A stretch of DNA of 64,000 nucleotides, taken from the NCBI GenBank assembly GCA_021730635.1, contig JAJNNC010000004.1, forward strand, positions 248,001 to 312,000, given 5' to 3'. The notes beneath the pieces are model-generated. The model did no database searches. It was not told the DNA's origin and was given only the letters and a program-made list of their open reading frames with translations. Shown here one piece after another: positions 10,101 through 18,299 of this stretch (its first letter is position 1; every line of letters starts with the position of its first letter). A program made the translations under genes and the position numbers. Origin of the DNA: Catalimonadaceae bacterium JC749. Its GTDB lineage: Bacteria > Bacteroidota > Bacteroidia > Cytophagales > Cyclobacteriaceae.

Positions 10101-10482
10101 CCGGATAGGCAATTTCTACCTGAGATTTGACAAAATTGGTTTGTCCACTCACCGTAAAGAGTCTTTCATTAACGCCCACATTGCTTTGCTGAAGATCTTT
10201 AACAGAGTTATAAAGGAATATTTTTGTTTTGGAATAGGGCGCATAACCGATCATGTCGGTGATACGTTCGAACTCTTTTTCCAGGTATTTGGCAGCAATG
10301 AGGGCATTATCCTGTCCCCCTTCGTAAAAATAGATATCGAAATTATCCGAACTGTAAAACTGCCAGTTAAAGTTTTTGTATTGAACCCTGTTTTTTCCAT
10401 ACTGATCCTTGGAAATCTGGGCCATGCTACCCACACCTGTTACAAGTAGCACAAAGAAGATAAAAATGGTTCTTAAGTACAT
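7114..10482 (-). CDS. Giant envelope protein: pseudo-peptidase MA domain, WD40-like propeller, C-terminal barrel
   Basis: This 1122-residue protein has a signal peptide ending S-M-A-Q (residue 21). Residues about 35-270 match a peptidase-MA-like domain, but the zinc motif HExxH is replaced by NELVL (135-139), while the third-ligand glutamate (E173 in W-F-I-E-G-A-A) remains. Residues about 290-600 form TolB/WD40-like propeller blades, with repeats such as A-L-S-P-D-G-K-Y-L-A-Y and K-I-V-F-S-S-N-R-P-D-D. A low-complexity acidic linker carries three Y-x-F-E/N repeats. The C-terminal 350 residues resemble a BamA/Omp85-type surface-antigen barrel ending in Y-L-T-L-G-Y-D-F. It probably sits in the outer membrane; its function is unknown. 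A relative with an intact zinc motif lies at 55932-59009. It abuts the FAD oxidoreductase gene with no gap. Confidence 0.8.
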   Translation of the reverse strand: MYLRTIFIFFVLLVTGVGSMAQISKDQYGKNRVQYKNFNWQFYSSDNFDIYFYEGGQDNALIAAKYLEKEFERITDMIGYAPYSKTKIFLYNSVKDLQQSNVGVNERLFTVSGQTNFVKSQVEIAYPGNMLDYKNELVLRIAGMLINDMMFGGSLTDMFQSAYLLNLPDWFIEGAARYIAEGWNIEMDDFIRDLFHEKKNVKLSRLNEEEAAIAGQSVWNFIATRYGRSSISNILNLTRIIRNEESSIVNTLGIPFKLFMRQWQAYYNEMSVQTNEAYVFPNEDNRVRRRNRKDFQYKDVALSPDGKYLAYSENYKGRFKVKVRDIKRGKTKTVHVGGYKVINQDIDLEVPLLSWSSNQVLGVISYLRGQSYLWLYDVAGRGKREVELRRVNQVKSFTFNQNGRLAVMSADFNGQNDLFVYNPNRNSLNRLTNDIYDDLNPRFIPETNKIVFSSNRPDDSLYYEDKKAREVELGQDIGDNFNIFVLDMDSEDSLLSRVTNTISKDIKPIPRDENHIFYLSDQQGIYNLYLYDLQDSLFNQVTNFAISIQDYDIHFGNKTMSYTMLSDKDDYLYLEENFDFSQNIFTPKTQRQEAIQARIVSDRLAKSRGTSPQTTASDSTMRLSPTETDSLAIVTDSIPNQVLPMDTLPDALPVDSLADNVIDTEDYQFEDSEPLEEGMIDTENYVFNTQEAEDVSTDDYQFEEDLPEDNNANNSFLARYRKLQRETRIEGPYNYQTRFSADNVVTSLVVDPIRNFGFHMEVQMNDMLEDHRFHGGLVQFTDLRSASVFAEYEYLKKRVDFSFRYEREGIFEESDDRNVQKYTMNRLQVGASLPFNVSTRLEVTPFVANTHYIDLGTFGATPVAAGESTFYYGGLKAGLVYDNTLVSGLNKYEGTRASAYVTHYQGVNDPQRSFSNLEVDVRHYLKIHRELTLATRVFYGNFFGTHPQRYLLGGMNNWLFNKTNTSEVDDPLTINRNEDNSDILFLEFVDMRGFDYNKFNGTDVLTFTAELRFPIIRYFYRGPISSNFFRNLEFIGFYDIGSSWTGASPFNEKNSLNTEIIDEGGPFRAEIQNFKNPWLQSYGAGVRTVLLGYYLKFDLAYPIEDNKVADKPRFYLTLGYDF

Positions 10483-11544
10483 CTATGCAATAACTCTGTT
10501 GTATAACTGAAAATAACGACTGATATTCACCTCCTCATCCAGGGCTTTCCCCTGCAACAAATGGTCAGCCAATTGACTGGCAAAATAAGGCGCTAAAGAA
10601 ACCCCTTTAGTGCCTAAACCATTAAAGATGCCCATAGGTTTATAGGCAGGGTGTATTCCTACAAAGGGGCGTCTGTCTGGCGTTGCTGGCCGGATTCCAG
10701 CCACCTGACCTACCAATTCAAATTTAGATTTTAGCAATATATTAAGTTTTTCCAAAAGATACGTACGGGCTTTCGCTGTAATTTCCTGGCTCAAATCGTG
10801 GTGGTCATACGTAGCACCTACTTTACAAAACTGAGGGGTAGGCAATACAAAAACACCACGGTTATAAATCACTTCAATCGGTTTCTCCAGCGCAATATAG
10901 AGTAGCTCCCCCTTAACCGGTCTGAAAGGCAGCCAACCAAAAAAATGATGACGAGCGCTGGCCGTCCCATCACAAAAGATCACTTTGCGTGCCTTCCACT
11001 CCTGATACCTGACCGCTTCGCCTTCTATCTGCAGCTGCTGAGGGTCGAAAAGGGTTTCCCTATAACTATTCATTGCTTGCAGCCAATGCCTGATGCCTTG
11101 GATAAATACAGGAAGATCTACAAACCCGGATTGTTTTAATAATATTCCTCCGTAAGGGTCATGTATATCTTCCCCAAACATGCTTTCTTTCGCTACATGA
11201 TGAACGAAAGGAGCAAAGTGATTATTGCTCGATTTGCCCATCCAGTCATTTTGTTCTTCCACATCCTGAAAAGGGCGGTAAATAGGTTGAGGATACAGAA
11301 AGGAATAGCCGGTTTCTTTTTCTGCCTGTGCGTAAAAATTTTCCAGAAAGGGAAAGAGATGATCGGCTTTCCAGGTTTTGACCATTTTTCGGCCCGTCAC
11401 GGGATTATACAGTCCGGCAGCCACCTGTGAGGCCCCGTTGCCTTTGGCATGATCCAGCACGATCCCCTTGCATCCCCTGCGAATCAGGGTAAAAGCCAGC
11501 ACCGACCCTGCCAACCCTTGTCCTACAATGATAAAATCCAACAT
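10483..11544 (-). CDS. FAD-dependent oxidoreductase (DAO family)
   Basis: This 353-residue flavoprotein starts with the dinucleotide-binding motif F-I-I-V-G-Q-G-L-A-G-S (G-x-G-x-x-G), followed by the acidic end of the second strand (I-V-L-D-H). A second FAD contact, G-I-R-P-A-T-P-D-R-R-P-F-V-G, and the late G-L-G-T-K-G-V-S-L-A-P are typical of glycine oxidase/D-amino-acid oxidase relatives and of the MnmC C-terminal domain. It probably oxidises an amine or amino acid, substrate unknown. Its stop codon directly abuts the start of the giant envelope gene (10482), implying co-transcription. Confidence 0.82.
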   Translation of the reverse strand: MLDFIIVGQGLAGSVLAFTLIRRGCKGIVLDHAKGNGASQVAAGLYNPVTGRKMVKTWKADHLFPFLENFYAQAEKETGYSFLYPQPIYRPFQDVEEQNDWMGKSSNNHFAPFVHHVAKESMFGEDIHDPYGGILLKQSGFVDLPVFIQGIRHWLQAMNSYRETLFDPQQLQIEGEAVRYQEWKARKVIFCDGTASARHHFFGWLPFRPVKGELLYIALEKPIEVIYNRGVFVLPTPQFCKVGATYDHHDLSQEITAKARTYLLEKLNILLKSKFELVGQVAGIRPATPDRRPFVGIHPAYKPMGIFNGLGTKGVSLAPYFASQLADHLLQGKALDEEVNISRYFQLYNRVIA

Positions 11545-11677
11545 GGTTTCACGTGCCAGAAGTTTGCGAATTAAAAAATATACTACATTTTTGCTGATAC
11601 TTCATACATGTGAGTAAAAAAAACAATTTTCTGTCAATTGTTTTATAATTAATGACATAATAAACCAAACCTTCCAT

Positions 11678-12385
11678 TTGTTGACGAAACTAAGGTATAT
11701 ACCAAACGGGCTGACACTGGCTAATCTGTTGAGCGGCTGTGTGGGTGTGGTGGCTGTAGCCAAAGGGGAACTGGCTATAGGTTCCTATTGTATCTGGATT
11801 GCCGCCTTGTTTGATTTTTTCGATGGACTGACAGCACGTGCCCTACGGGCTTATTCTTCCATCGGTGGAGAGCTGGATTCGCTGGCTGATATGGTCAGCT
11901 TTGGGTTTTTACCTTCTTTTATCATGTTTGTGCTGCTAGAAACCTCATTGCCTGAAGAGATGGCCTGGCTGTCTTACGCAGCTTTTCTTATTGCTGTCTG
12001 TTCTGCCCTCCGGCTGGCTATCTTTAATGTGGATACACGACAGACCCAAAGTTTCATCGGTTTACCTACTCCTGCCAGTGCCCTGCTGATCAGCGCTCTG
12101 CCGTTGAGCACCCGGAATTTTGTGATTGAGCTGATCAACATTCCCACGTTTCTCATCGTCCTGACGATGCTGGATGCCTACATCATGGTCTCTAACATCA
12201 AGCTGATGGCCTTCAAATTTGATAACTTCACCTGGAAAAAAAATAAGTTGAAATATATCTTTATTGCCCTATCCCTGGTATTGGTCTTCGTTTTAAATAC
12301 CCTGGCCATTCCCGTGGTTATCATTTTATATGTGATCCTGTCGATCATTCAGAATTCTTTGGCAAAAAGTGGAGGAAAGCCTTAA
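11678..12385 (+). CDS. pssA: CDP-diacylglycerol--serine O-phosphatidyltransferase
   Basis: A membrane enzyme of 235 residues that joins CDP-diacylglycerol and serine to give phosphatidylserine, the precursor of phosphatidylethanolamine. The CDP-alcohol phosphotransferase signature D-G-x-x-A-R-x8-G-x3-D-x3-D is complete: DGLTAR, then eight residues, then G-G-E-L-D-S-L-A-D (about residues 49-71). Around seven hydrophobic segments follow. No ATG is available in frame upstream; the start is TTG at 11678, giving M-L-T-K-L-R-Y-I-P-N-G, which aligns with family N termini. Confidence 0.93.
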   Translation: MLTKLRYIPNGLTLANLLSGCVGVVAVAKGELAIGSYCIWIAALFDFFDGLTARALRAYSSIGGELDSLADMVSFGFLPSFIMFVLLETSLPEEMAWLSYAAFLIAVCSALRLAIFNVDTRQTQSFIGLPTPASALLISALPLSTRNFVIELINIPTFLIVLTMLDAYIMVSNIKLMAFKFDNFTWKKNKLKYIFIALSLVLVFVLNTLAIPVVIILYVILSIIQNSLAKSGGKP

Positions 12386-12402
12386 AGATTCATCATTTTC
12401 TC

Positions 12403-12410
12403 TATTTTTG
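12403..12410 (+). promoter_or_regulatory. Possible -7 element upstream of purS
   Basis: TATTTTTG fits TAnnTTTG and lies 30 bases before the ATG at 12440. No clear TTG is seen at -33, so this is tentative. Confidence 0.35.
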
Positions 12411-12439
12411 CACTTCAATCATCCAAAAGCGGTCAAACT

Positions 12440-12694
12440 ATGATGTACCTTGCAAAAATCAATATCATGCCGAAAAAAGAAATTCTGGACCCCCAGGGGA
12501 AAGCCGTTAAATTAGGTTTGGGTAATCTAGGGCTCAGAAATATTGAGGACGTGCGTATTGGCAAACATATCACCATGCAGGTGCAGGCAGCAACGTATGA
12601 GGAGGCCTCAGAGGAAGTGGAGCTGGCCTGCCAGAAACTGTTGGCTAACCTGATTATGGAAAGCTATGACTTTGAAATTGAGGAAGTGAAATAA
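12440..12694 (+). CDS. purS: Phosphoribosylformylglycinamidine synthase subunit PurS
   Basis: An 84-residue protein, the usual length of PurS. This is the small subunit that holds PurL and PurQ together in step four of purine synthesis and channels ammonia. The family pattern is visible: a first strand A-K-I-N-I-M-P, then the helix-leading segment I-L-D-P-Q-G-K-A-V-K-x-x-L-x-x-L-G, then V-R-I-G-K-H-I and an acidic C-terminal strand. No purL or purQ neighbours it in this window. The ATG codons at 12440 and 12443 are both possible starts. Confidence 0.92.
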   Translation: MMYLAKINIMPKKEILDPQGKAVKLGLGNLGLRNIEDVRIGKHITMQVQAATYEEASEEVELACQKLLANLIMESYDFEIEEVK

Positions 12695-12848
12695 GAAGCA
12701 ATGCCTGACAAGCTGTACGCTGATCCAGCCGGTGCTTTTGTCAGGTAACTTAATTTCTGGAAAAGATACATTCCCTTATTTGCTAACAATAATTACAGCC
12801 TTTCTTCGTACCAATAGTAATTTTTGCCGGATTCGGGTGCCAAGCACT

Positions 12849-15800
12849 ATGAATGATAAGCTGAAACATAAAGTTGCGGTTGTGATGGCTGTTTGGTTGC
12901 ATGTTCTGTCATGGGGGTATGTGGCAGCCCAGGACAGTGCTGTGTTGGCTTCAGGCACCTGGTATCAAATAGCCGTTACACAGCCAGGAATTTATCAGAT
13001 CACTGGGAAAGACCTCAAGGATCAGGGCATTCCTTTGTCACAGGTAAACCCGGAGCAAATTCAGCTCTATGGAAAAGGAGGAGGGATGCTTCCACAGAGC
13101 CTGGGCTCCGCACGTATGATAGACCCTCCTGAAAATGCCATCCAGGTCGTAGGCGGTGAAGATGGCCGGTTTGATGAAACAGACTATATTTTGTTCTATG
13201 GTCAATCACCGGACAAATTGCAATACCAGCTGGAAGAAGACCAATACCAGTTGAAATATGAAAAAAATCTATACAGCGATACGGTTTATTATTTTCTCAC
13301 TTTCGACCGGCAGCAGGGAAAGCGCATAGCCACCCGAGAAAGTGTGCCAGGTCAGTTTTCTCTTATCAATACTTTTGAAGATTACGCTGCGTATGAGGCC
13401 GATCTTGTGAACCTGCTCGGAGGCTCAGGCCGTGAATGGTATGGAGAAACGCTCAACGCCGGTGAAAATATCACGCTTACCTTTCAGGTTCCTGGCATTG
13501 CCGACAATACGAAGTTGCAACTATTTGCTGATGTGCTAGGAAAATCGGTAGCCTCTTCCACTGTGGATGTGTCTTTGAATGGTTTTAGCCTGGGAACCCT
13601 CCCGGTAGAACCCATCGTGGAAGGTACTTATAATGAAAAAGGAAAGGGAGCTTCTGCGTTGTTCGAAACAAATACGGCTCAGATCAGTGGGAATGATTTG
13701 TCCGTAAATTTAGTATACCAGGCTCAAAGAGGCAGTGCCCATCTCAACAAAGTCTGGCTCAGTTATAGCAGAAAACTTCAACTGTATGAGCAACAGACAT
13801 TTTTCAGAAGTTTAGGAAGCACAGCAGAACCAAATGTTACTTTTCAGTTGGTCACCCCAACCTCCCAGGTGCAGGTGTGGGACCTCACGAATCCCCAAAA
13901 TCCGGTGGCGCAAGGGTTTGGCATCCAGGGAGAAACCCTTTCCTTCAGCGTCCATACAGACCACCAGTTGAAAGAATTTGTGGTTTTTGATACCCGGACG
14001 TTGCCGAAACCACTCTGGAAAGGAACCGTACCTTCGCAAGATATTAAAGCAGGGGAAATACCCCATCTGCTGATTGTCAGCTTTCCGGGCTTTGTGGCCG
14101 AGGCCGAACGCTTAGCCCAGTTCAGGCAGCAGCATGATCACTTAACCACCAAAGTGGTCACGACAACGCAGATTTACAATGAATTTTCTTCAGGGGCCCA
14201 GGATATTACGGCCATCCGGAATTATGTCAAATACCTCTATGACCAAAATCCCGGACAGTTAAAATACCTGTTGCTCTTTGGCAAGTCTTCTTATGATTAT
14301 AAGAACAGGGTATCGAACAATACCAATTTTGTGCCGACCTACGAGTCCAGAAACGCAACCCATCCGATTTACAGTTATGCTTCAGACGATTATTATGGTT
14401 TCATGGAAGAGGGAGAAGGGGTGTGGGAAGAGAGCTTTGCCGGTGACCATACGCTGGACATCGGGGTGGGCCGTTTGCCTGTGAAATCAGGGCAGGAAGC
14501 CAAGGCCGTCGTAGACAAACTGATTCGCTACAGCACCGATCCCTCCAACTATGGTGCGTGGAGAAATGAAGTGCTCTTTGTTGCCGATGATGGGGATGGC
14601 GACAAACATCAACAGGATGCCGAACGGCTTGCTGTCGGGATCGATACAGCCTATGATGCCTTTAATGTCAGAAAAGTTTACCTGGATGTTTTTCCCCAGG
14701 AGTCGATGCCCCAGGGGGAAATAGCGCCAAAAGCCAATGAGGCCATTCAGGATGGCGTGAAAAAAGGAGCGCTGATCGTGAATTATACCGGGCATGGCAA
14801 TGAAAGGAAATGGGCGCATGAAACTATCTTGAATACGGAGATGATCCAGCAATGGACCAATCAAAACAAACTGCCATTTTTTGTCACAGCTACCTGTGAA
14901 TTTGGCCGACAGGATGACCCGAATGTGTTTTCCGGCGCAGAACAATTGGTTTTACATCCGCAAGGAGGGGCTATTGGCATGGTCACGACGGCCCGCCCTG
15001 TCTTTTCTAACTCAAATTTTTTGCTGAACGAAGCCTTTTACCAACATGTGTTTCAACAAAGAGAGGGTCAGCCCCTGACTTTGGGTGAAATATTTCAGTA
15101 CACAAAAAATGATGGCTTAAATGGAAGAGTGAACCGGAATTTCTCCTTGTTGGCAGATCCCTCTATGCGATTAGCCTACCCTCAGGAAGAAATTGTCATC
15201 GATAGTATGTGGCATAAAGGGGCTCACGGCCAGTTTCTACCAACAGATACCCTAAAAGCCATGTCGTTGATCAAAATGAAAGGCAGAGTTACCAGGGCTA
15301 AGGCTGGAGAAACGTTGCAGGATTTTAACGGTACCTTATACCTGATGTTGTATGATAAACCGGTAACGATAAAAACAAGAGGAAATGAAGGGACGACCAT
15401 GCAATTTGAGGAAAGAAAAAGCGTTATCCACAGAGGTAAAGCCAGTATTGTGCAAGGTAATTTTGAAATAGAACTGATCATACCCAAAAATATAGACTAC
15501 CAATACGGACAGGGAAAGATTAGCGCCTACGCGATCGAAGAGGGAACCGCAGGAAGAGATGCGCACGGTGCCAGTATTCGTTACCAGATAGGCGGGAGCA
15601 GTGAATACCCCTTGACAGATGAGATTCCACCGGATATACAGCTGTATATGGATGATACTACCTTTATAGAGGGTGGGTACACCAGTCCGAACACCACCTT
15701 GATCGCTTATCTGCAGGATGAAAGTGGTATTAATATCAGCGATCGGGGGCTTGGACAAAATATCACTGCTGTGCTCTACCAGGAGCAGGAAGAAAGCCAG

Positions 15801-16283
15801 CGTTGGGTCCTGAATGACTTCTTCGTATCGGAAAAGGATGATTTTCAGCGAGGTGTCCTTACCTATCCAATTGAAAATCTGCCTGAAGGCGCTTACCACT
15901 TAACACTACAGGTATGGGACAACGCCAATAATCAACGGGAGCAAACGCTCCGGTTTCATGTGGGTGACCGGCTGGAGATAGCCAGTTTCTACAATGTGCC
16001 TAATCCCTTTCAGGAGCAAACTTCTTTTACCATTGACCATAATAGAGCGGGCGATGATTTGAAGGTAGCGATAAGAATTTTAAATTTGCAGGGGCAAAAT
16101 GTGAGTGGTTTTGAAAAAAATTACCTGAATGCTCCTACCAGCATCAAGGATATGATTTGGGATGGCACAGATGCTGAAGGAATCCGGGTAAGACCGGGTA
16201 TGTATCTGGCTTTGTTGAAGATAGAATCATTATCTGGGGGTGAACAAAAAGAAAAAGTTCAAAAAATAATTATTTTAAATTGA
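12849..16283 (+). CDS. porU: Type IX secretion system sortase PorU (C25 peptidase)
   Basis: A 1144-residue gingipain-like cysteine peptidase. PorU sits on the cell surface, removes the C-terminal sorting domain of T9SS cargo and transfers the cargo to a lipopolysaccharide anchor. The catalytic dyad is His649 in N-Y-T-G-H-G-N-E and Cys683 in T-A-T-C-E-F-G. A signal peptide (V-V-M-A-V-W-L-H-V-L-S-W-G-Y-V-A-A-Q) follows the ATG at 12849. Its own C-terminal domain (Y-N-V-P-N-P-F ... G-M-Y-L-A-L-L-K-I) is of the T9SS sorting type, as in other PorU proteins where it is retained. An upstream GTG at 12732 would place 39 odd residues before the signal peptide and is rejected. porV follows after 28 bases. 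Confidence 0.93.
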   Translation: MNDKLKHKVAVVMAVWLHVLSWGYVAAQDSAVLASGTWYQIAVTQPGIYQITGKDLKDQGIPLSQVNPEQIQLYGKGGGMLPQSLGSARMIDPPENAIQVVGGEDGRFDETDYILFYGQSPDKLQYQLEEDQYQLKYEKNLYSDTVYYFLTFDRQQGKRIATRESVPGQFSLINTFEDYAAYEADLVNLLGGSGREWYGETLNAGENITLTFQVPGIADNTKLQLFADVLGKSVASSTVDVSLNGFSLGTLPVEPIVEGTYNEKGKGASALFETNTAQISGNDLSVNLVYQAQRGSAHLNKVWLSYSRKLQLYEQQTFFRSLGSTAEPNVTFQLVTPTSQVQVWDLTNPQNPVAQGFGIQGETLSFSVHTDHQLKEFVVFDTRTLPKPLWKGTVPSQDIKAGEIPHLLIVSFPGFVAEAERLAQFRQQHDHLTTKVVTTTQIYNEFSSGAQDITAIRNYVKYLYDQNPGQLKYLLLFGKSSYDYKNRVSNNTNFVPTYESRNATHPIYSYASDDYYGFMEEGEGVWEESFAGDHTLDIGVGRLPVKSGQEAKAVVDKLIRYSTDPSNYGAWRNEVLFVADDGDGDKHQQDAERLAVGIDTAYDAFNVRKVYLDVFPQESMPQGEIAPKANEAIQDGVKKGALIVNYTGHGNERKWAHETILNTEMIQQWTNQNKLPFFVTATCEFGRQDDPNVFSGAEQLVLHPQGGAIGMVTTARPVFSNSNFLLNEAFYQHVFQQREGQPLTLGEIFQYTKNDGLNGRVNRNFSLLADPSMRLAYPQEEIVIDSMWHKGAHGQFLPTDTLKAMSLIKMKGRVTRAKAGETLQDFNGTLYLMLYDKPVTIKTRGNEGTTMQFEERKSVIHRGKASIVQGNFEIELIIPKNIDYQYGQGKISAYAIEEGTAGRDAHGASIRYQIGGSSEYPLTDEIPPDIQLYMDDTTFIEGGYTSPNTTLIAYLQDESGINISDRGLGQNITAVLYQEQEESQRWVLNDFFVSEKDDFQRGVLTYPIENLPEGAYHLTLQVWDNANNQREQTLRFHVGDRLEIASFYNVPNPFQEQTSFTIDHNRAGDDLKVAIRILNLQGQNVSGFEKNYLNAPTSIKDMIWDGTDAEGIRVRPGMYLALLKIESLSGGEQKEKVQKIIILN

Positions 16284-16311
16284 TTATCTTTATATCAGTA
16301 AACCTGTTTCC

Positions 16312-17511
16312 ATGCGAAATACCATCCAAACATTAGTGATCACTATTGTAAGCTGTTTGAGCGTATCAGCGGCTTTTGCTCAGACTAATCCTCAGAACCC
16401 CATCGTGATTGGAGGAGTGAATGCCGACTCTGCGCTGCGAAGAGTTATTACCACAGGGGTTCCGTTTCTAGCCATCTCACCGGATGCCCGTGCAGGCGCG
16501 ATGGGAGATGTAGGGGTCGCTACCTCTCCGGATGCCAATGCTACCCACTGGAATCCGGCCAAACTGGCTTTCCTGGAACACGACCTGGGCTTTGCAGCTT
16601 CCTATACGCCCTGGCTTTCCAAAGTGGTCAACGATATGTCCATCTCTTATATCAGCGGGTATAAAAAAATCAATCAGGAACAGGCCTTAGCGATTTCCAT
16701 GCGCTATTTTGATCTGGGTGATATTCAGCTGACCGACCGGCAGGGTAACCTGCTCAATCTGGTGAGCCCCCGGGAATTTTCGCTGGCCGGTACTTTTGCC
16801 ATGCAGTTGGGAGAAAACCTCAGTGCCGGTCTCACCGGTCGGTTTATCCATTCCAACCTCTTGGCAGGAGCCAGCAGCGGCAGTAGTGGGGGAGATGCCA
16901 AGCCCGGGATCAGCGGAGCGGCCGATATAGCGGTCTATTATACCAAAGATGCGGTCGTCAATGGCAAAGAGGCCAACATTTCTTTTGGCGCTAACATTTC
17001 CAACATAGGGGCGAAAATTACTTATCTGGATGAAGAAACGGCTGACTTTCTGCCGACCAACTTAAGAATAGGCTCAGCTTACACCACCAGCCTCGATCCA
17101 TTTAACAAACTGACGGTCGCCCTGGATTTCAATAAGCTGCTGGTACCCACACCCAACCCTGGCGATACTACCGACATAGGTCTGCTGGCCGGTATGTTCC
17201 GTTCTTTTTCCGATGCACCGGGTGGATTACAGGAAGAACTGCAGGAGGTGATGATCTCCCTGGGGTTAGAATACTGGTACAACAACCTTTTCGCAGTGAG
17301 AGGAGGGTATTTTTATGAAAATCAGTACAAGGGGAACCGGAAATATTTCACCGCTGGCTTAGGGCTGCGTTACCAGGTTTTCGGGGTAGACTTTGCCTAC
17401 CTGTTTGCCCAGGGGCAGAACAATCCCCTGCAGGAAACCCTGCGGGTAGCCTTGCATTTTAACTTTAATACCGAAAGACAAGAATCTATCAGAGATACAC
17501 AGGAGAATTAA
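16312..17511 (+). CDS. porV: Type IX secretion system outer-membrane protein PorV (LptO)
   Basis: This 399-residue FadL-like beta-barrel is the T9SS shuttle that carries cargo from the SprA/Sov translocon to PorU at the outer membrane. It has a signal peptide ending S-A-A-F-A-Q. The strongly conserved PorV N-terminal block follows: F-L-A-I-S-P-D-A-R-A-G-A-M-G-D-V-G-V-A-T and D-A-N-A-T-H-W-N-P-A-K-L-A-F. The barrel ends R-V-A-L-H-F-N-F and a short polar tail. Its position directly after porU supports the assignment; the two genes are often adjacent. Confidence 0.94.
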   Translation: MRNTIQTLVITIVSCLSVSAAFAQTNPQNPIVIGGVNADSALRRVITTGVPFLAISPDARAGAMGDVGVATSPDANATHWNPAKLAFLEHDLGFAASYTPWLSKVVNDMSISYISGYKKINQEQALAISMRYFDLGDIQLTDRQGNLLNLVSPREFSLAGTFAMQLGENLSAGLTGRFIHSNLLAGASSGSSGGDAKPGISGAADIAVYYTKDAVVNGKEANISFGANISNIGAKITYLDEETADFLPTNLRIGSAYTTSLDPFNKLTVALDFNKLLVPTPNPGDTTDIGLLAGMFRSFSDAPGGLQEELQEVMISLGLEYWYNNLFAVRGGYFYENQYKGNRKYFTAGLGLRYQVFGVDFAYLFAQGQNNPLQETLRVALHFNFNTERQESIRDTQEN

Positions 17512-17524
17512 CAAATTTTGATCT

Positions 17525-18268
17525 ATGGCTGGACATAGCAAATGGGCTAACATTAAAAGAAGAAAAGGAGCCCAGGATGCCAGGCGAGCTAAGATTTTTA
17601 CCAAACTCATCAAAGAAATAACCGTCTCTGCCAGAGAAGGAGGCGCTGATCCGGAAGGAAATCCACGACTACGCCTGGCCATACAGAATGCCAAGGGGGC
17701 CAATATGCCCAAAGATACCATTGAGCGGGCTATTCATAAAGGGACCGGGGGCGATGGAGAAGATTACTCAGAATTAACTTATGAAGGCTATGCGCCGCAT
17801 GGGGTGGCTGTTTTTGTGGAGTGTACCACCGATAACCTGAACCGTACCGTCTCCAGTGTCCGCTCTATCTTCAATAAATATGGCGGAAGTCTGGGAAAGA
17901 ATGGATCGGTAGAGTTTTTATTTGACCGGAAAGGTGTTTTCCAGTTTCCCTTCCCCGAAGAGGTGGATGAAGAGGAATTTACCTTAGAACTCATCGATGC
18001 GGGTGCCGAAGAGGTAGAATTTCACGAAGGATATGCCCAGGTCACTTGCGCCATGGAAGATTTTGGCTCCCTGCAACAGCAACTTGATGCCATGGAGATA
18101 GCAGTAGAAAATGCAGAGCTACAACGAATTCCTACCACCACCGTCAGCTTAGATGATGAAGAAGTGGTCAGCGTCATGAAGCTGATTGAAGCACTGGAAG
18201 ATGACGATGATGTGTCCAAGGTCTATCACAATCTGGAAATCAGCGACGAGCAAATGGAGTTGATCTGA
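17525..18268 (+). CDS. yebC: YebC/PmpR-family regulator (TACO1-like)
   Basis: A 247-residue cytosolic protein with the diagnostic start M-A-G-H-S-K-W-A-N-I-K-R-R-K and the pattern A-R-E-G-G-A-D-P-E-G-N-P-R-L-R. It also carries P-K-D-T-I-E-R-A-I-H-K-G-T-G. Family members were long called transcription regulators; more recent work on YebC/TACO1 points to translation of proline-rich stretches. It begins 13 bases after porV and may share its transcript. Confidence 0.95.
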   Translation: MAGHSKWANIKRRKGAQDARRAKIFTKLIKEITVSAREGGADPEGNPRLRLAIQNAKGANMPKDTIERAIHKGTGGDGEDYSELTYEGYAPHGVAVFVECTTDNLNRTVSSVRSIFNKYGGSLGKNGSVEFLFDRKGVFQFPFPEEVDEEEFTLELIDAGAEEVEFHEGYAQVTCAMEDFGSLQQQLDAMEIAVENAELQRIPTTTVSLDDEEVVSVMKLIEALEDDDDVSKVYHNLEISDEQMELI

Positions 18269-18299
18269 AGGGTACCTTCTCTCAGCCGACCGTATGGTA

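Noticed and set aside
12732-12848. GTG start at 12732 for the PorU gene
   Set aside because: It would put 39 non-signal residues before a clear signal peptide; the ATG at 12849 is better.
15336-15899. 187-codon frame on the minus strand inside porU
   Set aside because: Lies wholly opposite a strongly supported gene; no family, signal or start.
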